NCBI GenBank assembly: GCA_025716855.1
Contig: JAIXMQ010000060.1
Span: 1 to 64,000, forward strand
Reading direction: 5' to 3'
From: Pilaira anomala
Lineage: Eukaryota; Mucoromycota; Mucoromycetes; Mucorales; Mucoraceae
Length of the DNA: 64,000 bases
Shown here: positions 49,487 through 59,814 of the stretch, one piece after another
Position numbering within the stretch: position 1 is the stretch's first letter
Layout: the number at the start of each line of letters is the position of its first letter
Program-made: the position numbers and the translations under genes
Notes under the pieces: generated by a model
What the model was told of the DNA's origin: nothing
Databases searched by the model: none
The model's input: the letters and a program-made list of their open reading frames with translations, nothing else

Positions 49487-52228
49487 ATGATTTGGAAATC
49501 ATACATCTCGTTTTCTGTTCTCTTAGTGATAGCCGTTGTCAAGGCTCAAGACCAAGGGATTGGTAAAAAAAATATAAATGCAAAATAGTATGCACAAAAA
49601 GCTTAATTGCGATTTTTAGACCTTACTATCGGTGCACCTTGCTCTGATGTGCAATACGCTTGTCCACCTTGTGGAGAGGGAGAAACATGTGTATACCCTA
49701 ATGAAAACGGATGTCCAAACTCTGGTATACCTACTTGTAAAGCAACCAATTGTGAGAGAACTCTTTGTCTAACCAGAAGAATACCATGGTAAATATATAT
49801 ATATATACATTTGTTTATTTGTTTATATCGTAAATGAAATTTAATTTATTATTTAGCCCTGAAGAATGTCCTGACTTCTGTAATTATTCTGGTCCTCCCT
49901 GTTGCCCATTCAATGGTGAACCTGTGTGCGAACCTGTCTGTCAAACTTTCGTTCCATGTGAGGTCACGCCATGCCCTGCCGACTGTCCTGGTAACTGTTA
50001 TTATCCAAATGCTCCACTGTGTTGCCCCAAGAGTGGAGAAGCTGTCTGTAGACCTTCAACTACAACCTACATCTTACCTTCTCTTTCTACCACTACCCCT
50101 CTTATAACTTTTCCTGTTATTCCTTGCGGTAACACTCTCATTCCACCACCGTTCTCTGATACCACTAATGCACATACTAGACGCAGAAAAGGTAGTCTAG
50201 GTTATAAAAGTGGTGTTATGTCAAGTATTTACAATGAGCACAAACGTCATTCAAGAAGTAAACCTTGGGAAGAGTCGTTCGAAACATCTACTGTTAAACT
50301 TATAGGCTGGGGATATGATCGTAATGGTGAATATTATGAATGTGACCCTAACGACAAAAACTGTCCATTTGGTAATAAGCATCTTGTTAATATAGGACAT
50401 CATAGTAAATATTCCCATGAGACAAACAGCCATCCACATGTAGATAGTCACCATCATGGTGAACATGAGTTCTCACACAGTAACCAGGAACATGGACACT
50501 CTCACAATAACCAGGAACATGAACACGAATATGGAAGCCAGGAATATGAACACGGATATGGAAGCCAGGAATATGAACACGGATATGGAAGCCAGGAATA
50601 TGAACACGGATATGGAAGCCAGGAATATGAACATGGATATGGAAGCCAGGAATATGAACACGGACACGGACTTGGTAACCAGGAGCATGAACATGAACAT
50701 GAACAGGGACAAGATAACCAGGAACATGAACACGGACGTGGTAGCCAGAAACATGAACATGGACATGGACAAGGTAACCAGGAACATGAACATGGACATG
50801 GACAAGGTAACCAGAAACATGAACATGGACATGGACAAGGTAACCAGAAACATGAACATGGACATGGACAAGGTAGCCAGAAACATGAACATGGACATGG
50901 ACAAGGTAACCAGGAACATGGACATAGACAAGGTAACCAGGAACATGAACATGGACAAGGTAACCAGGAACATGAACATGGACAAGGTAACCAAGAACAT
51001 GAACATAGACATGGACAAGATAACCAGGAACATGGACAAGGTGACCAGAAACATGAACACGGACACGGACACGGACACGGACACGGTAACCGGGAACATG
51101 ATAGCCATGGCGAGTACAATTACGTAAGTGAAGGAAACAACAATGGGCACGGACATTCTGAACACGGACATGGAACCACCTCATGCGCTTCCAAAACTTT
51201 TACTATAATTGAAGTTGTGTCAACAACTAAAACCGTAGATGACACCATTTATTGTCCGTTATATATTGTGCCATGGTAAATTAATTTGAAACAAAGAATG
51301 TGCATTATTTTTTGTTTACATTTTTTTTTAAAAATTCATCTAGTCCAGCTGACTGTCCAGACAGTTGTATCTACCCTTTAAATGTACCTTGTCCTTACAC
51401 TTATCAGCCATCGTGCCCTGCTAAGCCTTCTACCACTTACAACACTAGATCTACAAACACCCCCATTATTGGACTCCCAACAACAACTGTCATTACCACT
51501 AGACTCCCTACTACCTACGCCACTACATCGCGAACGACACCATCCAATCCCTTTAGCACTGGATCTCTCACGCTTTATACGGACCCTTTTAACACTGGAA
51601 ATAATCGAACATCTACATCAACAATTAGTAGAATAATAACCTCTTTATCTACAACTTCAAAGCCCCCTGTTGTTTGCATTTTGTTATTTGTGCCTTGGTA
51701 AATATAACTATAAAGTCACAAACACATACAATTTTTGAAAAACTAATAATTGAGCTATATATGTAGTCCTGCAGAGTGTCCAAACTCATGCCTTCGTCAA
51801 GATGTACCTTGCCCTTTTACAGTTCCAGGCTATTGCCCTGGAAGCCCTCCACCATCAAGGTATATTTAAAAAATATATAAAAGATATATTATTTTTGAAC
51901 TCTTTTTTTAAAAAAAAATACATGTAGAAGTGTTGAAACTGAGACTACTACAAGTACATCAACTTCCACTAAAGAATGTTTCGTCCCAACAGCATCATGG
52001 TATGTAATTTCTCATTCAGACCATTTGTGACATTCTCATTTTTTTTTTCCTTTTTCTTGTAGCCCTGTTTGTCCCCGAGGTGCTACATGCACATTCGCTA
52101 ATATCAGTATAGACGGTTGTCCTTATTACTCGGAATTTTGTACTCCTACAACCGAAGGAGGTTTTCCTACAACCGGATCTGCTACAGGCACATATCCTAC
52201 AACTTTGGATGCACCAACTACTTTCTAA
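49487..52228 (+). CDS. Secreted modular Cys-rich, His-rich protein, array gene C (expanded His repeat)
   Basis: Exons 49487-49562, 49620-49788, 49857-51275, 51344-51697, 51767-51859, 51928-51999, 52063-52228 (782 aa, the longest copy). Same plan as B: signal peptide, CSDVQYACPPCGEGETC, CPEECPDFCNYSGPPCCPF, HTRRRK, core IGWGYDRNGEYYECDPNDKN. It then has a giant repeat tract (about 50475-51110): units EYEHGYGSQ (27 bp) about five times, then KHEHGHGQGNQ (33 bp), then HEHGQGNQE. His is present at every unit, so a high-capacity Zn/Ni/Cu-type site is plausible. After it come the Thr-rich linkers and CP modules. The terminal module differs (FPTTGSATGTYPTTLDAPTTF). Confidence 0.82.
50508..51090. repeat. 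In-frame His-rich minisatellite in gene C
   Basis: Tandem units of 27 bp (GAATATGAACACGGATATGG... type) followed by 33-bp and 27-bp units containing CATGAACATGGACATGGAC. All unit lengths are multiples of three, so copy-number change keeps frame. Open frames on the other strand here are by-products of the repeat. Confidence 0.9.
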
Positions 52229-52732
52229 TTATTATCATTATCAAACCATTTCATACAATTCTCTTTTCTAAACAAACAATAAATGAATTATTTTCCTTCA
52301 TATTCGTTTCATGTGCATCGGTTACATACGCTTTTTTTTCAAGACCCTTTTATCAGATGATAATAGGAGATAATTGGCTTGGGTGGTTTATGACAAGGTA
52401 GCATATATTTGATCGAATTGATTAGTGTAATTGTAAAGCATATATCTGTATACACAATATCTTAATAAAGATGACAAAAAAAAAAACGCCTGGTTTTACT
52501 TTTTTTTTCACTTAAATTGCTTTGTGAAATCCATTACTATCACAAATTTATGGATCTACGTGAGGTATGAGAAGTTTCAAAAGAGAATATGCAGACTTTA
52601 CTGTAATCTTGATTCGATATTATTTGACGATTATAATTCCATTCATTAAGTTTAGGAGAAAATATAAAAAGACGCTATTCTGAAAAGATCAATGTCTTTT
52701 TTCTTATTATTCATTTACATAGTATACTACTA
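52229..52732. other. Intergenic spacer C-D with conserved promoter block
   Basis: Carries the D version of the shared upstream block: TATGCAGACTTTACTG (52588), ATAATTCCATTCATTA (about 52633) and AATATAAAAAGAC (52661-52673), 60 bp before the ATG. Confidence 0.55.
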
Positions 52733-53666
52733 ATGCTTTGGAAAAACTGTATTACACTAGCTGCTCTATTGACATTGACGACTGTCAAGGCTAACCAGCA
52801 ATTCGAGAGCGGTAAAAAAAAAAAAAAAAATATTCTAAAAAATATCATTATAATAATAAAAAAAATAACTTTATTTTGTTTATCTGAATCTTAAAGCATC
52901 CATCTCGCATGTTTCTGTTCCTTATAGCAAAAGTCATAGACATAAAAAAGGGGGCTTGGGCTATAAGAGTAATAGTATATCAAGTGCTCATTATGCAAAC
53001 GAATATCATTCAGGTAGTAGATCTCGGGTCTATGTAGAGACACCATCTGTTAAACTTATAGGTTGGGGATATGATCGTGAAGGTGACTATTATGAATGTA
53101 ACCCTTACGACAAAAATTGCCCATTCGGTGATACATACCATGAGGATAAAGGTTATGACAGTAAACATTCTTATGCTGGCCATTCTCATCATGATAAACA
53201 AGAACATTCTCATCATGGAGAAAAAGGCCACGATGATTTTTATCATGATGAAGACAGCTGTCCATATGGTGAAGATGAATGTGCTGAAAATCCAACATGC
53301 TCTCCTGGAACTACTATAACTAGAGTTGTTCGCTCAACAGCAACTGTATATGATACCATAAGTTCATCTACTTCTATTAGTGAACATACGACTACATCAT
53401 CTCGCAGTGATTGCCCTGTTCCATATGCATTATGGTATATAACCTTTGATGTTTAATTATTTCTACGATATTCATTTTTTCTCTTTTTTTTTTTTTTTAG
53501 TCCTCCTTGTCCTGAAGGTGCTACATGTAAAGTGGTAAATACAATCAACAGCGCAGGTTGTCCATTCCCCTCGGTATATTGTGATCCAACTATTCGTGGA
53601 GCTAGTCCTACTGCTTCTCTTATTAGCTCATACCCCACAACTTTTAATAGTGAAACTACGTACTAG
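52733..53666 (+). CDS. Shortened Cys-rich, His-rich secreted protein, array gene D
   Basis: Exons 52733-52811, 52897-53434, 53501-53666 (260 aa). Signal peptide MLWKNCITLAALLTLTTVKA. It lacks module 1, the CPEEC module and the middle CP modules, going straight to the basic motif (HRHKKGGLGYKS). The conserved core IGWGYDREGDYYECNPYDKN, a His-rich tract (HSHHDKQEHSHHGEKGHDDF), and the terminal CPPCPEGATC module ending SYPTTFNSETTY follow. Introns keep family phases (1, then 2). The frame is intact, so it looks like a functional minimal version rather than a pseudogene. What survives marks the core, His tract and terminal module as the parts under selection. Confidence 0.78.
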
Positions 53667-54371
53667 AAAATACCAACGAAAAAATAGTTTACGAATATAT
53701 ATACTCTTATTTTTTTTAAAAAAAAAAAAAAAGTCTGATAGATAAATTCATTCACTTTCTATATACTATCGAATTGTTTTCAATAAACTCCATAGATATT
53801 TTATTATCGGTTTTTATGTCCTATAAATATGAAGATACGTCTAAAAGCATATGTAATCATTTGAAGATTGAAGCTTATATGAGTCTATGACAAAATATCA
53901 TATCCACAGCGATATGGGTTTATTTTTATTATGTAAATGTAAAACTGCATGTAAATTTACACTCCTTTCAGTTTTATACCGATATAAATGAATATGCCCA
54001 TTCGTTTAAATAAAAACTGTTCTGATACTGACTTTGACATATATGCATAGTCAATTCCATCACAGATGTATTCAAGGGCAAAAAATTCAATTTTTGTGTG
54101 TTGTGTGATTTAATATATGATAAAAAATTAACAATTATTGGTTAATTCATCTAAGAACCAAATTCCTCAATTGCAATTCTTGTATTAACATATACATAGC
54201 AAGAGAAGTAATGGGTATGGCTATGCAGGCTTTAATACAATGCTAAAAAAAGTGTTTCAATAGCATTAATCAAATACTATAATTCCATTATTTTTTAATT
54301 TTTACGAAAACATATAAAAAGATACATTTTTTGAATAAAAAAAAATTCAAAAAACTACAATCCTTTCATAA
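53667..54371. other. Intergenic spacer D-E with conserved promoter block
   Basis: 705 bp. From about 54140 it aligns with the upstream of gene C (GTTAATTCATCTA..CCAAATTC), then TATGCAGGCTTTAATAC (54222), ATAATTCCATTATTTT (about 54279) and CATATAAAAAGATAC (54311-54325), 47 bp before the ATG. Confidence 0.6.
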
Positions 54372-56493
54372 ATGATTTGGAAAACAAATATTGCGTTTTC
54401 TGTTTTATTGGTAGTAGCAGTAACCGGTATCAAAGCTCAAGAACAAGAAAAAAATGGTAAAAGAAGAAAATCCAAAAAGAGTTATATTATGTGTAGTCCC
54501 AGGAAAGTGTTTAACCTGTCTTTTTCTTTAGCTCTTACTGTCGCCTCACTTTGTCCTGATGTACAATATGCTTGCCCGCCTTGTGGAGTAGGAGAAAAGT
54601 GTGTATACCCAAACGAAAATGGCTGTCCAAATGCAGGTATACCTGTTTGTCAAGCAGACAACTGTAAGATCCGTTGTCTAATTAAGAGATTACCATGGTA
54701 AGGAAAAAGAGAGAATTTGTTTACTGTTTATATGTATGATGCATGAAATTCTAATTCATGTTATTATTTAGCCCTGAAGAATGTCCTGACTTTTGTAATT
54801 ATTCTGGTCCTGCCTGTTGTCCATTTTTAGGTGAGCCAGTATGTGAGCCTGTATGTCAAACATTAGTTCCTTGTAAGGTAACGCCTTGTCCTGCCGACTG
54901 TCCAGGCGATTGCTATTATCCAAACGCATCTACTTGCTGTCCCAAAGCCGGTGTGGCTGTTTGTAATAATCCATCTACAACTACACTTTATCCTAGTATC
55001 TCTACAATTGATCCTCCTATCTTTACAACTAAAAGTAAGCATATTAGACATAGAAAAGGTGGTTCAGGCTATAAAAGTGGTGATCAACTAGGCGCACATC
55101 ATGGACACGGAACACAAACTTTGGCTTCTATCGAGCCGCCTAATGTATTTCCAGTAGAATGCGATCCTACAATTGATAAAAATTGTTTGCCTGGCAAAAA
55201 TTATCAAGGTAAGCATTATCATGGAGGAAGTAAACATTCTCATGGAAGCAGCTGCTCTCATGGCGGTAACGGACATTCTTCAGGTGAAAGAAATTCACAC
55301 GGTGATACTGTATATGTTGAAGAAGTTGTTCCTACTGAAGTAACTGGAGTGGATGTTTCCATAGATATTCCTATTTCTTTGTCGACTCCGATCGTGAGCG
55401 ATCCTATTTTCTGTGCCCAATACATTGTACCATGGTAGATTAATCTGAAACAAAAATCTTGCATTATTTACTCACTTTTTTTTTTAATATATCCAGTCCT
55501 GCTGACTGTCCATACAACTGTGTATATCCTATGGATGCACCTTGTCCTTACACAAATCAGCCATGGTGCCCTACTAAACCTCCTACAACTACAACTAATG
55601 TCTGTGAAACTGAAACGATATTTATAACGTTAGTAGCTACTTTCCCCACTGGCGCACCACCTACTTATCCACCTATTACTCTCACGCCTATCACTCCCAC
55701 GCCTATCACTCCTACGCCTATCACTCCCACGCCTATCACTCCTACACCTATATCTTCTACCTCTAACACTCTTACCGATTACTCTAATCCCTTTTCATCT
55801 TCCTCAGGAAATCAATCAGCTACCTTATGTACAACTACAACAGAACCAACAGTGACTTTTCCCATATGTCCTTTGATTTTTGTTCCTTGGTAAATATTTT
55901 ATTTATTTTTATACTTTTACATTGAGACAAACCTATAAACTAACTATAATAAAGTCCTGAAGAGTGCCCAAATTCATGCCTTCGCCAAAATGTACCTTGT
56001 CCTTTTACAGTTGAAGGATATTGTCCGGGAAGCTCACCAATAACAACGTTAGTCTCTATTAAGAAATATAAAGAGAAATTCATGTAATTCAATCTTAAAT
56101 TAATTTTTTTTTGAATATATGTAGGCCCACAATTGTAGGACCATGTCCTCTTTATGAGTTGGCATGGTATGTAATATAGATTATTTGTAGCGCTTATGCC
56201 ATACTAATTTTTTTTTTTTTAGTCCTCCTTGTTCCGCTAACTTGAAATGTACAAGAGCTACGACAGGCCGTTGCCCTAACACCAATTCACCTTATTGTGC
56301 CTCTCTGAGTCAAACAAGCCAAACACCCAGTCGTGTTACTATAGGCCCTATAACACCCACTCTTATTACCAAATTCCCTCTTACACCCACTTACCTACCA
56401 TCAGCTGTACCTAATGATTTGGAACCTCTGTTACGCCTTGAAGACAATGACAATGGAGAAAACGCACTGTCTGTGGCGGATGACTTAATTTAG
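54372..56493 (+). CDS. Secreted modular Cys-rich protein, array gene E (diverged)
   Basis: Exons 54372-54456, 54532-54697, 54772-55434, 55497-55889, 55955-56047, 56125-56166, 56223-56493 (570 aa). Signal peptide, CPDVQYACPPCGVGEKC, CPEECPDFCNYSGPACCPF, CPADCPGDCYYPNASTCC and HIRHRK are kept. The WGYD..YYEC core is replaced by FPVECDPTIDKNCLPG, and the His tract is short (HYHGGSKHSHGSSCSHGG). Exon 4 has a TPITPTPITP repeat (55680-55748). The last module loses the TTF tail and ends in an acidic stretch LRLEDNDNGENALSVADDLI. Intron 1 (54457-54531) is 75 bp and stop-free, so retention would add 25 residues in frame. Confidence 0.8.
55680..55748. repeat. Thr-Pro-Ile minisatellite in gene E
   Basis: 15-bp unit CCTATCACTCCCACG or close variants, about four to five copies, coding PITPT. 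Length is a multiple of three. Confidence 0.85.
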
Positions 56494-56705
56494 AATGAGA
56501 TAAACATTGCCCAAATACCTATACAATTGCAGTTTTATCACAATTTGTTTACCAAACTAATTCAAGGAGAGATAATATTAATATATTCTCTTAATGAATT
56601 TTTTTTTTCTCCCCACATAAATTATTCATTCTTTTTTATTTAAAAAAATAAATAAATAAATAATTCCTTTTTTTCCTTTCTTTTTTCTTTCTCTCTTAAC
56701 TCAAA

Positions 56706-58039
56706 ATGAAATTATTTTCGATTGCTTCTTTATCTATTTTAGTGTTTGCCTCATCATCATATCAAGCTGAAGACATACATAAAGCATGTCGTGCTAAGTT
56801 TAAAGCTGGCCCAAACATTTGCCAAAAATTTGATTTTATATCGAGCGAAGAGGTTTGTTTCTTTCAAAACAAATAACATGTGAACCTTTTTAAATTTACA
56901 CTTCTCTTTCAATTGTAGGCGGTTAAAAAAGGATGTGTAACTCCTACCAATGGAACTACTTTTTATGATCTAAGTGGCTTACCTATGGTAAATAAAATTA
57001 AAGGAAATACTGCCAAGATGGCTAGTTTAATCACTAATGTATTCGAGGATGGTGATGCAAACTTTGCTTATGCGTGAGTTTTTAACAAAAAAAAAAAAAA
57101 AGAAGGGATATTATTTTCGTTAAAACAATTTTATCAATTATAGCTCATGTTCAAATATTCAAGATATGAGAGGCTTCACTAGTGGCTATGCAGGATTTAC
57201 TGTAATTTTAAACGTATATGGTCTAGTACCACTTTATACTAAAAAAAAAAAAACTTGTAATTTCTAAATAGACCGGGACAGGAGATGCTGAAACCCTGAT
57301 TGAATCATTTACAGCAAAGAGACCTAATAATACGTTAGCTCCATATTTGCCACAAATCCATCAAATCAGTCAACTACCCCATTGTGATAGAAAAAACCGT
57401 GGAAATACGACTGGATTAAACGGCTATTGCGAGGCATGGTTACATGAAGCTTGTGATGAAAAAAGTGGATTTTCTGAATTACAAAAGGAATGGGTATATA
57501 AAAACTACATGATTCCTAGTGCTCGTTATGCAGCACAAAGTGGGGTCTACTCTCCCCTTGGGCAAGCAATTTTTTATGGTATAAGCAATAAACTAAGATA
57601 TAATAATGCAATAACTTTTTTTTTCTAAAAAAAAAAACATTAATAGATGTCATTATTCAACATGGGTATCAATATGTCGAGCCTGATATCAATATCGTTC
57701 GTATTTTAACTCTTACAGGTCCAAGAAGAAAAAACGAAAGTGAAAAATCTTTCTTAAAAAGATTTTTGACTACTCGTCGTGAATTGCAATGTTGTTATCC
57801 GTAAGTTTAGAATATATCAATGTTTTATTAAAACCTATACATTTATTTATTATGTTTCATGTATTTACAGAGATGATGTCTGGCCCGCTAGTGCTACACG
57901 TAGTCAAGATCTTTTATCTCTTGTTCACAATTTCGAACATAACAAATATCTTAATGTTTCTATCACCTTGAAAAATTTCGGAAGGACAATTACTGGAAAG
58001 GAAAATTCCAAAAGGGACGCAAAACGATGTTCAAAATAA
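56706..58039 (+). CDS. Chitosanase, glycoside hydrolase family 46, secreted
   Basis: Exons 56706-56852, 56919-57073, 57144-57201, 57272-57578, 57647-57800, 57871-58039 (329 aa). Signal peptide MKLFSIASLSILVFASSSYQA, then a GH46 domain. ITNVFEDGD carries the likely acid Glu at about residue 92. QDMRGFTSGYAGFTTGTGD carries the base Asp at about 108, as in the bacterial ENS...GDGRGxTxGxxGF block. It cleaves beta-1,4-glucosamine in chitosan, a main wall polymer of Mucorales, so wall remodelling or nutrition is likely. The 56853 donor is GTTTGT. The C-terminus is basic (KENSKRDAKRCSK). Adjacent to the Cys-rich array on the same strand, about 210 bp after gene E. Confidence 0.9.
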
Positions 58040-58212
58040 TAATAATATTCTTTGCTGATTATTTTATTGTTTAAATTTTTGTAATCAATTTTCGTGCATA
58101 TTATAAACAATTAACTAACTAACTGCATACACATATTTTATAAATAAAAAAATAATATAATTGCATAATTCTTGTATGACCAAACCATATATTAAAAAAA
58201 AGATGCAAAAAG

Positions 58213-58284
58213 AGGTCTCACCGAGAATCGAACTCGGATCACCGGATTCAAAGACCGATATGATAACCATTACACTATGAAACC
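58213..58284 (-). tRNA. tRNA-Gln (anticodon TTG), second copy
   Basis: Reverse complement is identical over all 72 nt to 17574-17645. The match extends into the 3' flank (CTCTTTTTGCA) and the 5' leader (TTTTGGTTAAA-TAAACATCAA), indicating a relatively recent inverted duplication about 40 kb apart. Intact A and B boxes. Confidence 0.9.
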
Positions 58285-58336
58285 TTGATGTTTAATTTAA
58301 CCAAAAGTAAATATATAATCGTCTAACATTTAAAAA

Positions 58337-58357
58337 ATCACGTGATAAGCACGTGAT
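58337..58357 (-). promoter_or_regulatory. Paired CACGTG sites upstream of tRNA-Gln copy 2
   Basis: ATCACGTGAT (58337-58346) and GCACGTGAT (58349-58357) lie about 55-75 nt upstream of the tRNA in its orientation, matching the arrangement at copy 1. Confidence 0.35.
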
Positions 58358-58426
58358 TTATGTAGTAAGAATTGAAAGAAGAAGCACTTGATACATGTCC
58401 AAAGTTATGAATCACACAACAACCAG

Positions 58427-58458
58427 TAGGGTATTATTCAGACCAATTTGAGGTAAAA
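58427..58458. repeat. TAGGG...CAGACCAATTTG motif, transposon-terminus-like
   Basis: Shares TAGGG, TTCAGACCAATTTG and TAAAA with 13984-14013. No partner inverted copy was found nearby, so it may be a solitary relic. Confidence 0.35.
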
Positions 58459-59034
58459 TCTTGATGGCTAATAATTTCGGTAATTGTTTGCAAATAAGCA
58501 TATTAGCACACGTATCATCATATTCTGGTAGTAATATCAATAGTTTAATTTAGAAAGATTATTTTTTAACTGTCAAAAAAAAAATAGAAAGTTCTCATGT
58601 AAACACAAATAAACGAAGAAAATAAAATGCAAAAGGGATAAACGAATGAGAAATAAAAACTTTAAGAAAAACAACAGATTTCTTTAGCAAAGTCGTGGTT
58701 TTATGAGACGGTTATGAAGTATGGATATATCTTTCTTCTCTACCTTTACCTTTTAATTCCTTAAATCTGTAATCTCGTCAACATATTATTACAAGTACCT
58801 GAAATACATTTAAACATCCAACTTGATTTTTAAAAATAAATAGTTCTGTAATCCATATCCTAAATCTACCTACTATATGATACACACACACACACACACA
58901 CACACAGATACACATATAATCCCAAACCAAATATAAATTAAAAAAAAAAAAAAGTATCTATTAAGTTACTGACAAAAATAAGCCAAAAAGGTTGATTTTA
59001 TGTAAATATGAAGAAACAGAAGACGCGATAGCGT

Positions 59035-59696
59035 TTAGAGACGACGACCACGACGACCACCCTTTCTACGGGTAGAATCAGTAGGAATGGGAGTAACATC
59101 TTCGATACGACCAATTCTCATACCAGCACGGGCAAGAGCACGGAGAGCGGCTTGTCCACCGGGACCGGGAGTCTTGGTACCAGTACCACCAGTAGCTCTG
59201 AGCTTGATGTGGAGGGCGTTGATACCGAGTTCCTTACACTTGGCAGCAACTTGTTGGGCGGCCAACATAGCGGCATAAGGAGAAGACTCATCACGATCAG
59301 CCTTAACTTGCATACCACCAGTAACACGAGAGATGGTTTCACGACCGGAAAGATCGGTAATGTGAACGAAAGTATCGTTGAAAGAGGCGAAGATGTGAGC
59401 AACACCGAAAACAAGCTCGCCTTCACGAACTTGGGGGCCAAGAGTGACCTTTTCAACAACCTTAGGGGCAACCTTTTTGTTAGACTAGGTAATAAGATGA
59501 AAATGTTAATTCTTCAATTTGTAAAAAAAAAAAATAATAATTTGACTCGATTCGATTCGATTAAGAAAATTGTATCCATCCATTTAATAAAGATAATATG
59601 ATATACATCCATCTGTTTATGTCTATACATCTAGCATCTATTCAATGGTATTTCTCATCTAATCAAAGTCGAATCGTTATATTATCTACTCACCAT
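59035..59696 (-). CDS. RPS14: Small-subunit ribosomal protein uS11 (RPS14)
   Basis: Minus-strand exons 59694-59696 (ATG only) and 59035-59484 (150 aa; human 151). Sequence is near-invariant: [36 protein letters not shown] block, [53 protein letters not shown] and the basic tail RRGRRL. It sits on the 40S platform and contacts the 3' end of 18S rRNA. The coding part of exon 1 is just the start codon followed by GTGAGT; the 209-bp intron is long for this genome, as often seen in ribosomal-protein genes. Codon use is highly biased to C-ending codons. Confidence 0.95.
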
Positions 59697-59779
59697 GATT
59701 GATCGAAATGAAAGAGAAGGATTCAATTAACTTGGTCAATTGTCTTGCCTTTACCTTTGATTTTACTTCAAATCCAGAC

Positions 59780-59814
<35 letters not shown>

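Larger units (their letters stand above)
58040..59034. other. Intergenic region with tRNA, (AC)n and a transposon-end-like motif
   Basis: Apart from the tRNA (58213-58284), it contains TAGGGTATTATTCAGACCAA at 58427, resembling the 13984 terminus, and an (AC)n microsatellite at 58881-58906. No protein gene was seen. Confidence 0.55.

Noticed and set aside
50387..51184. Three long minus-strand ORFs (up to 265 codons) over the gene C repeat
   Set aside because: They are by-products of an in-frame repeat whose unit length is a multiple of three; composition is repetitive (HVPGYLVHV type) with no start context or splice signals.
43111..55890. Array exons ending in Pro-Trp followed by a stop (read from unspliced DNA)
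   Set aside because: The apparent TGG TAA is TG|GTAA, a donor site; after splicing the codon becomes TGC or TGT (Cys).
57188..57210. TATGCAGGATTTACTGTAAT in the chitosanase, similar to the array promoter motif
   Set aside because: It codes the conserved YAGFT of GH46 and lies inside the gene; the resemblance to the gene D promoter is most likely chance.
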